Positions 7,415 to 10,000 of a DNA stretch of 10,000 bases are shown piece after piece (position 1 is the stretch's first letter; each line of letters starts with the position of its first letter). The DNA is taken from contig JAWQFJ010020330.1 of NCBI GenBank assembly GCA_034096865.1, positions 1 to 10,000 on the forward strand, written 5' to 3'. The position numbers and the translations under genes were made by a program. The DNA comes from Theodoxus fluviatilis (lineage: Eukaryota; Mollusca; Gastropoda; Cycloneritida; Neritidae). Under the pieces are notes generated by a model. It saw only the letters and a list, made by a program, of their open reading frames with translations, searched no databases and was not told the origin of the DNA.

Positions 7415-7672
7415 TGCTCGGTGGCCGAGTGGTTAGCGCGCTTGACTGGTAGGCACTTGGGTTGGTGGGTGCGACATTAAAAGCTGCATGGTTCCCGGAG
7501 TTGCACTCTTGAGCAAAATGCTTAACTCACATTGCTTCTCCCCAGCCAGGAGTAAAACTGGGTACCTGAGGCGTGTTCAGGAGGCGCAGAGTACTCAGTG
7601 AGTTCGCGCGAGCTCACGCGAGCTCAAACTGTGCCCTCCTGAACAACACTGAACAAGTGTGCGCACGCCAAG

Positions 7673-7832
7673 ATGGCGTCCACTGCTGACTCTTCGACTA
7701 CCCACCGTCGTAAAAGCGTAATCTTCGAGGTGGCAATGCTCGAATTGGCTTCTGAATCGGTTGCACCGTTCGCCTCGTTACAGCGACACTCAGTTCAAAT
7801 GTCATTTTCGGATGAACCGCACATCTGTTCAG
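7673..7832 (+). pseudogene. putative first exon, left end of Harbinger-like element
   Basis: An ATG in good context (A at -3, G at +4, within CAAGATGGCG) opens 53 codons beginning Met-Ala-Ser-Thr-Ala-Asp. The frame reaches CAG|GTAAGC at 7832/7833, a near-consensus splice donor in phase 1. The peptide has an early Arg-Arg-Lys and no recognised domain. It faces inward from the left terminus, where an autonomous Harbinger would have one of its two genes (transposase or Myb-like protein). No acceptor or second exon can be assigned in the remaining 600 bp, so it is probably a relic. Confidence 0.35.
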
Positions 7833-8190
7833 GTAAGCAAGCTTCTTCATCATAACTTCTGCTTGTTCTTCGTTGTCGCACTCGTGATGAAAGCAGTAAC
7901 ATAAAAATTATCGTCTGCACAGACGTGCAACCCCATTGATCTATAAATTTATATATGTATATTCCTGTTGCTCGTGACCCTCGTCTGTCTACAATGATCA
8001 AAGACGCTACATGGAAGGAGGGGACCGGTTGAAGTGTGTCGAATACTGTCAAACACTGGACAAGGGACGTAATCATGATTGGACGCTGCTTTGTTACTTC
8101 CCTTGACGGTGGCGCTAGCCGGCTGATGGACAGTTTTCGTAATAAATTGACTCTGGTGAGAACCCAAACGAACAGAGCGATGATTCTTAC

Positions 8191-8308
8191 CTGTTGTTAC
8201 TCTTTCGTTCACATCATCAGGCACCAGGATGGTGTAACTTCGGCCCAGGTTGTGGTCGGCAAGGTTTAGTCGGACGAACACGCACGGCATTGTATCCGAG
8301 GAAGCCAT
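8191..8308 (-). pseudogene. putative first exon, right end of Harbinger-like element
   Basis: On the minus strand an ATG at 8308 (context CAAAATGGCT, A at -3 and G at +4) opens 39 codons beginning Met-Ala-Ser-Ser-Asp. It reaches ACAG|GTAAGA at 8191/8190, also a strong donor in phase 1. The peptide contains an Arg-Leu-Asn-Leu-Ala-Asp stretch and an Ile-Leu-Val-Pro-Asp-Asp stretch but no domain I can name. It mirrors the left exon: both start Met-Ala-Ser, both face inward, and both have a phase-1 donor. Two convergent first exons of a two-gene parent with a deleted centre is the simplest reading. Confidence 0.35.
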
Positions 8309-8669
8309 TTTGGATTTCAAGGCGCGCCTGCTCAAAAATGGGATCGCGGTCAGTTCGCGAGCTCTCGGCGAGCTGACCTGTTCGAAGGGAAGGCTTGGCG
8401 AGTGCACGCGAGAGACCGCGATCACTCGCCCTCCTGAACACGCCTCTGGAGGGGCAGTGATGGCACAACGTGGTGCGATGAACCCTTGTATGCGGTCATA
8501 GCCAGCATCGGGTTGGAATGCTCCTCAGGAAATGGGGTTGGCTCTGGTACCTGACTGTGTAATGGGTTGATCAAACAGCTCAGTGAAGTGTAAAGCGGTT
8601 TGAAACCTATACATTGGTGAGGAGTCGTTATATAAAAACCTCACCTTCACCTTTAATGCTAATTGGACT

Positions 8670-8815
8670 TTGTAAGTTATGAAAGGCCATTTGTTATGAA
8701 AAGCACTAGAGCTGGTTAGAACAAGAGTAAATCAATTCACGATTTCCCAACCCATTTACCTCTTACGAGTCTTGTAGAGAGACAAAGTGAGTCAGTTCTT
8801 ACCTCCGACTCACAG
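8670..8815 (+). repeat. dispersed repeat copy 3
   Basis: It aligns with copy 4: GACTTTGTAAGTTATG with GCCTTTGTAGGCTATA, AAAAGCACTAGA with AAAATCACTAGA, CAATTCAC with CATGTCAC, CTCTTACGAGTC with CTCTTACGAATC, and GTCAGTTCTTACC with GTCAATTCTTACC. A short insertion (TTGTAGAGAGACAAA) lies in its second half. It begins directly after the SINE tail. Confidence 0.65.
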
Positions 8816-9024
8816 GGGAACAGAACCCACTTTGCGCAATGTCCGCCGTTGCCTTTCCTCAAAGTGAGCCATTAGCATTTTCTCTGCTAGCACTACGCCC
8901 ATTGACACAATGTGCTTCTATAGCAAAGAGTACCGGCACGCGAAAATATTCAAAATGATAGTTACCGTTGTCAACTTCACTCGGCACACGGCGGCGCACA
9001 GTGAAGGAGGTAATGCGCGAAGAG
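8816..9024. other. short spacer, shares a word with copy 4 flank
   Basis: No gene seen. The 13-base word AATGCGCGAAGAG (9012-9024) directly before the (ATGG)n array recurs at 9330-9342, just after copy 4, suggesting both are the flank following a family unit. Confidence 0.45.
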
Positions 9025-9168
9025 ATGGATGGATGGATGGATGGATGGATGGATGGATGGATGGATGGATGGATGGATGGATGGATGGATGGATGGATGG
9101 ATGGATGGATGGATGGATGGATGGATGGATGGATGGATGGATGGATGGATGGATGGATGGATGGATGG
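9025..9168. repeat. (ATGG)36 tetranucleotide array
   Basis: There are 36 consecutive ATGG units with no visible interruption. The array sits exactly at the 5' edge of dispersed repeat copy 4. The equivalent place in copy 2 has only a few GAAT/GGAT units (5829-5843). The Trp-Met-Asp-Gly frames are artefacts: all three plus frames are open because no rotation of the unit gives a stop. Confidence 0.97.
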
Positions 9169-9330
9169 CGTTTTACGACCTATCAGCCTTTGTAGGCTAT
9201 ATAACGCCATTAAGCACGAAAATCACTAGAACACTTTAGAGCAAACGCGAATCATGTCACGGTGTCCCTAGTTATATTCGGCTCTTACGAATCGCGGTGG
9301 GTCAATTCTTACCCCGGCCCCCAGAGAGGG
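9169..9330 (+). repeat. dispersed repeat copy 4
   Basis: The fullest unamplified copy, from CGTTTTACGACCTATCAG through TACGAATCGCGGTGGG to TTCTTACCCCGGCC. It aligns with copies 2 and 3 and, over its left half, with copy 1. It is about 150 bp, preceded by the (ATGG)n array and followed 75 bp later by the right inverted arm. Confidence 0.7.
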
Positions 9331-9403
9331 AATGCGCGAAGAGGGAAAGACAAACGGCGGGTTTCGCAGAAGCAATACTAAAACGTCATCCGCGTTTCCT
9401 TTC

Positions 9404-9790
9404 GAGTAGTTCGCGATGAATACGTAATAGACTTGACCCTACGCATTACAGCAGTGTGCCAAAGATAGTTCGTTCTGTATAATATTTAACCCACTTTTTG
9501 CAGAAATCATTCAGATGTCAAAATTTGTTTCCATTTCATCACAAACATGTTATTTTATCGAATAAACGCTTGTTTATTGCCTCAGCAAGCGTAATTTATG
9601 AGTTTTGTGCGAAATAGTCTTAGAACTACTTTAAGGGCGTATGCCAGGGAGCAGAGTGCTATCCCACACGCCTCTCGTGTGACCTTATCAATATTCCTTA
9701 TGAATATTACTGACGGATTAGTTCCATCACGTGATATGAACTGTTCTAGAGACTCTTTCGCCGGCAGGCGAAGTCTCTAATGGACTAGAA
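9404..9790 (+). mobile_element. right inverted arm
   Basis: Reverse complement of 6004-6372. The two arms share GTCAAGTCTATTACG, TCATTCAGATGTCAAA, AAGCGTTTATTCGATAAAAT and ATCACGTGATATGAACTG, or close forms of these, in matching order. The outer end has a hairpin (9748-9778) followed six bases later by CTAG (9785-9788). Only short frames occur within it. Confidence 0.85.
9748..9788 (+). other. subterminal hairpin and CTAG of right arm
   Basis: AGAGAC-TCT-TTCGCC, loop GGCA, GGCGAA-GTCTCT, then AATGGA and CTAG. The geometry resembles a Helitron 3' end (hairpin, short gap, CTRR). The next base outside is A, whereas classical Helitrons insert before T, so the assignment is not secure. Confidence 0.6.
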
Positions 9791-9935
9791 TGGCCCAAGA
9801 CAAGTCTGGGTGGAGGAGCTTTGTCGGCGCCTTGTGCTAGACTAGGAGCTAAGTGGATTGAGCGAGAGACTGAACATTTGTTCGTCGAATACAGACATTT
9901 TGATATAGTAACTTAATTCATTGCCAAGTTCTTTG

Positions 9936-9940
<5 letters not shown>
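9791..9940. other. unique flank, no gene seen
   Basis: Ordinary sequence outside the right arm. It is not similar to the flank outside the left arm, except possibly a weak continuation of the inverted match over the first 15-20 bases. Confidence 0.4.

Positions 9941-10000
<60 letters not shown>
9941..10000. repeat. (AC)n microsatellite, runs off the window
   Basis: Thirty perfect AC units reach the window edge, so the true length is unknown. Confidence 0.97.

Larger units (their letters stand above)
7569..8445. mobile_element. Harbinger-like non-autonomous DNA transposon
   Basis: Termini AGGCGTGTTCAGGAGG (7569-7584) and CCTCCTGAACACGCCT (8430-8445) are perfect 16-bp inverted repeats. CTG flanks both ends (7566-7568 and 8446-8448) as a 3-bp target duplication. 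Removing the 877-bp element plus one CTG rejoins a continuous SINE. Three-base duplications, CWG in some animal families, are known for PIF/Harbinger. Each end also has an inner hairpin: 7574-7584 with 7635-7645, and 8342-8351 with 8414-8423. At this length it cannot hold a full transposase. It does hold two inward-facing exon-like frames, suggesting internal deletion of an autonomous parent. The superfamily call is an inference from ends and duplication only. Confidence 0.7.
7415..8660 (+). mobile_element. tRNA-derived SINE, split by a nested transposon
   Basis: The head carries TGGCCGAGTGG (7422-7432), an exact fit to the pol III A box TRGYNNARNGG, in the TGGCCGAGTGGTTAG context typical of Leu/Ser-type tRNAs. 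The B box is decayed (GGGTGCGACATT near 7470). The body has TTGCACTCTTGAGCAAAATGCTTAACTC and GGGTACCTG, familiar from metazoan SINE consensus sequences. After the nested element (7569-8445) it resumes at 8446 and ends with GTGTAAAGCGGTTTGA and TTATATAAAAA, a common SINE 3' form. Joined length is about 365 bp. A possible target duplication is TAATGCT at 7412-7418 and 8654-8660, though the left copy would overlap the tRNA-like start. Confidence 0.7.
6004..9790. mobile_element. putative composite element bounded by inverted arms
   Basis: A left arm (6004-6372) and a right arm (9404-9790) are reverse complements, giving a 3.8-kb unit with long terminal inverted repeats. No transposase is visible inside, and the interior is filled with other repeats, so if this is one element it is non-autonomous. 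I found no target-site duplication beyond the arms. The alternative is two separate insertions of one 370-385-bp family in opposite orientation. The arms share their inner end point as well as their outer one, which fits that alternative. Confidence 0.45.

Noticed and set aside
7415..7490. Functional Leu/Ser tRNA gene
   Set aside because: The A box is intact, but the B box is decayed, no acceptor or T-stem pairing follows, and SINE body sequence continues without a terminator.
8910..9239. Trp-Met-Asp-Gly and Ser-Ile-His-Pro repeat proteins
   Set aside because: All are readings of the (ATGG)36 array. The unit contains no stop in any rotation, so frames are open by default.

Overview
This window looks like non-coding, repeat-dense nuclear DNA from an animal. 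A mollusc or related marine invertebrate is my best guess. The reasons are long (AC)n, (GGCA)n, (GGT)n, (GAT)n and (GGAT)n simple repeats, two tRNA-derived SINE-like units, a nested small DNA transposon with a 3-bp target duplication, splice-donor-like GTAAG sites, and no dense coding or bacterial gene order. The taxon is inferred from repeat style, not from any gene. I recognise no conserved protein-coding gene; nearly all long open frames run through tandem repeats.

Layout. 1-640: unique sequence. 641-1174: a compound microsatellite, (AC)n then (GGAC)n then (GGCA)n. 1534-2167: a GGT-rich, strongly strand-asymmetric tract. 2832-2990: (AG)n passing into AC-rich repeat. 2991-3960: unique sequence. 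3964-4557: a 48-bp minisatellite with eleven apparently identical central units and decayed edge units, open in one frame on each strand. 4558-5450: mostly unique. 5452-5720: a dispersed repeat whose inner 39 bp is amplified into a five-unit array with 17-bp interruptions.

6004-9790 is the most structured part. Two arms of about 370-385 bp, reverse complements of each other (roughly 85-90% identical by eye), face each other about 3 kb apart. Each outer tip carries a hairpin followed by CTAG. Between them lie a poly(C) tract, a tRNA-like sequence, a (GAT)n tract, and a SINE-like element split by an 877-bp Harbinger-like transposon. That transposon has 16-bp perfect terminal inverted repeats and a CTG duplication, and carries two inward-facing putative first exons. 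After it come two more copies of the dispersed repeat seen at 5452 and 5833, one of them beginning with a 36-unit (ATGG) array.

The parts do not form a gene pathway; they record successive insertions and local amplifications. The SINE landed first, the Harbinger-like element inserted into it, and microsatellites grew from short seeds inside dispersed repeats. The dispersed repeat (about 150 bp), its adjoining microsatellite and the hairpin-ended arms together recall the pearl/HINE class of bivalve Helitron-like non-autonomous elements, but that link is an inference that needs database comparison.
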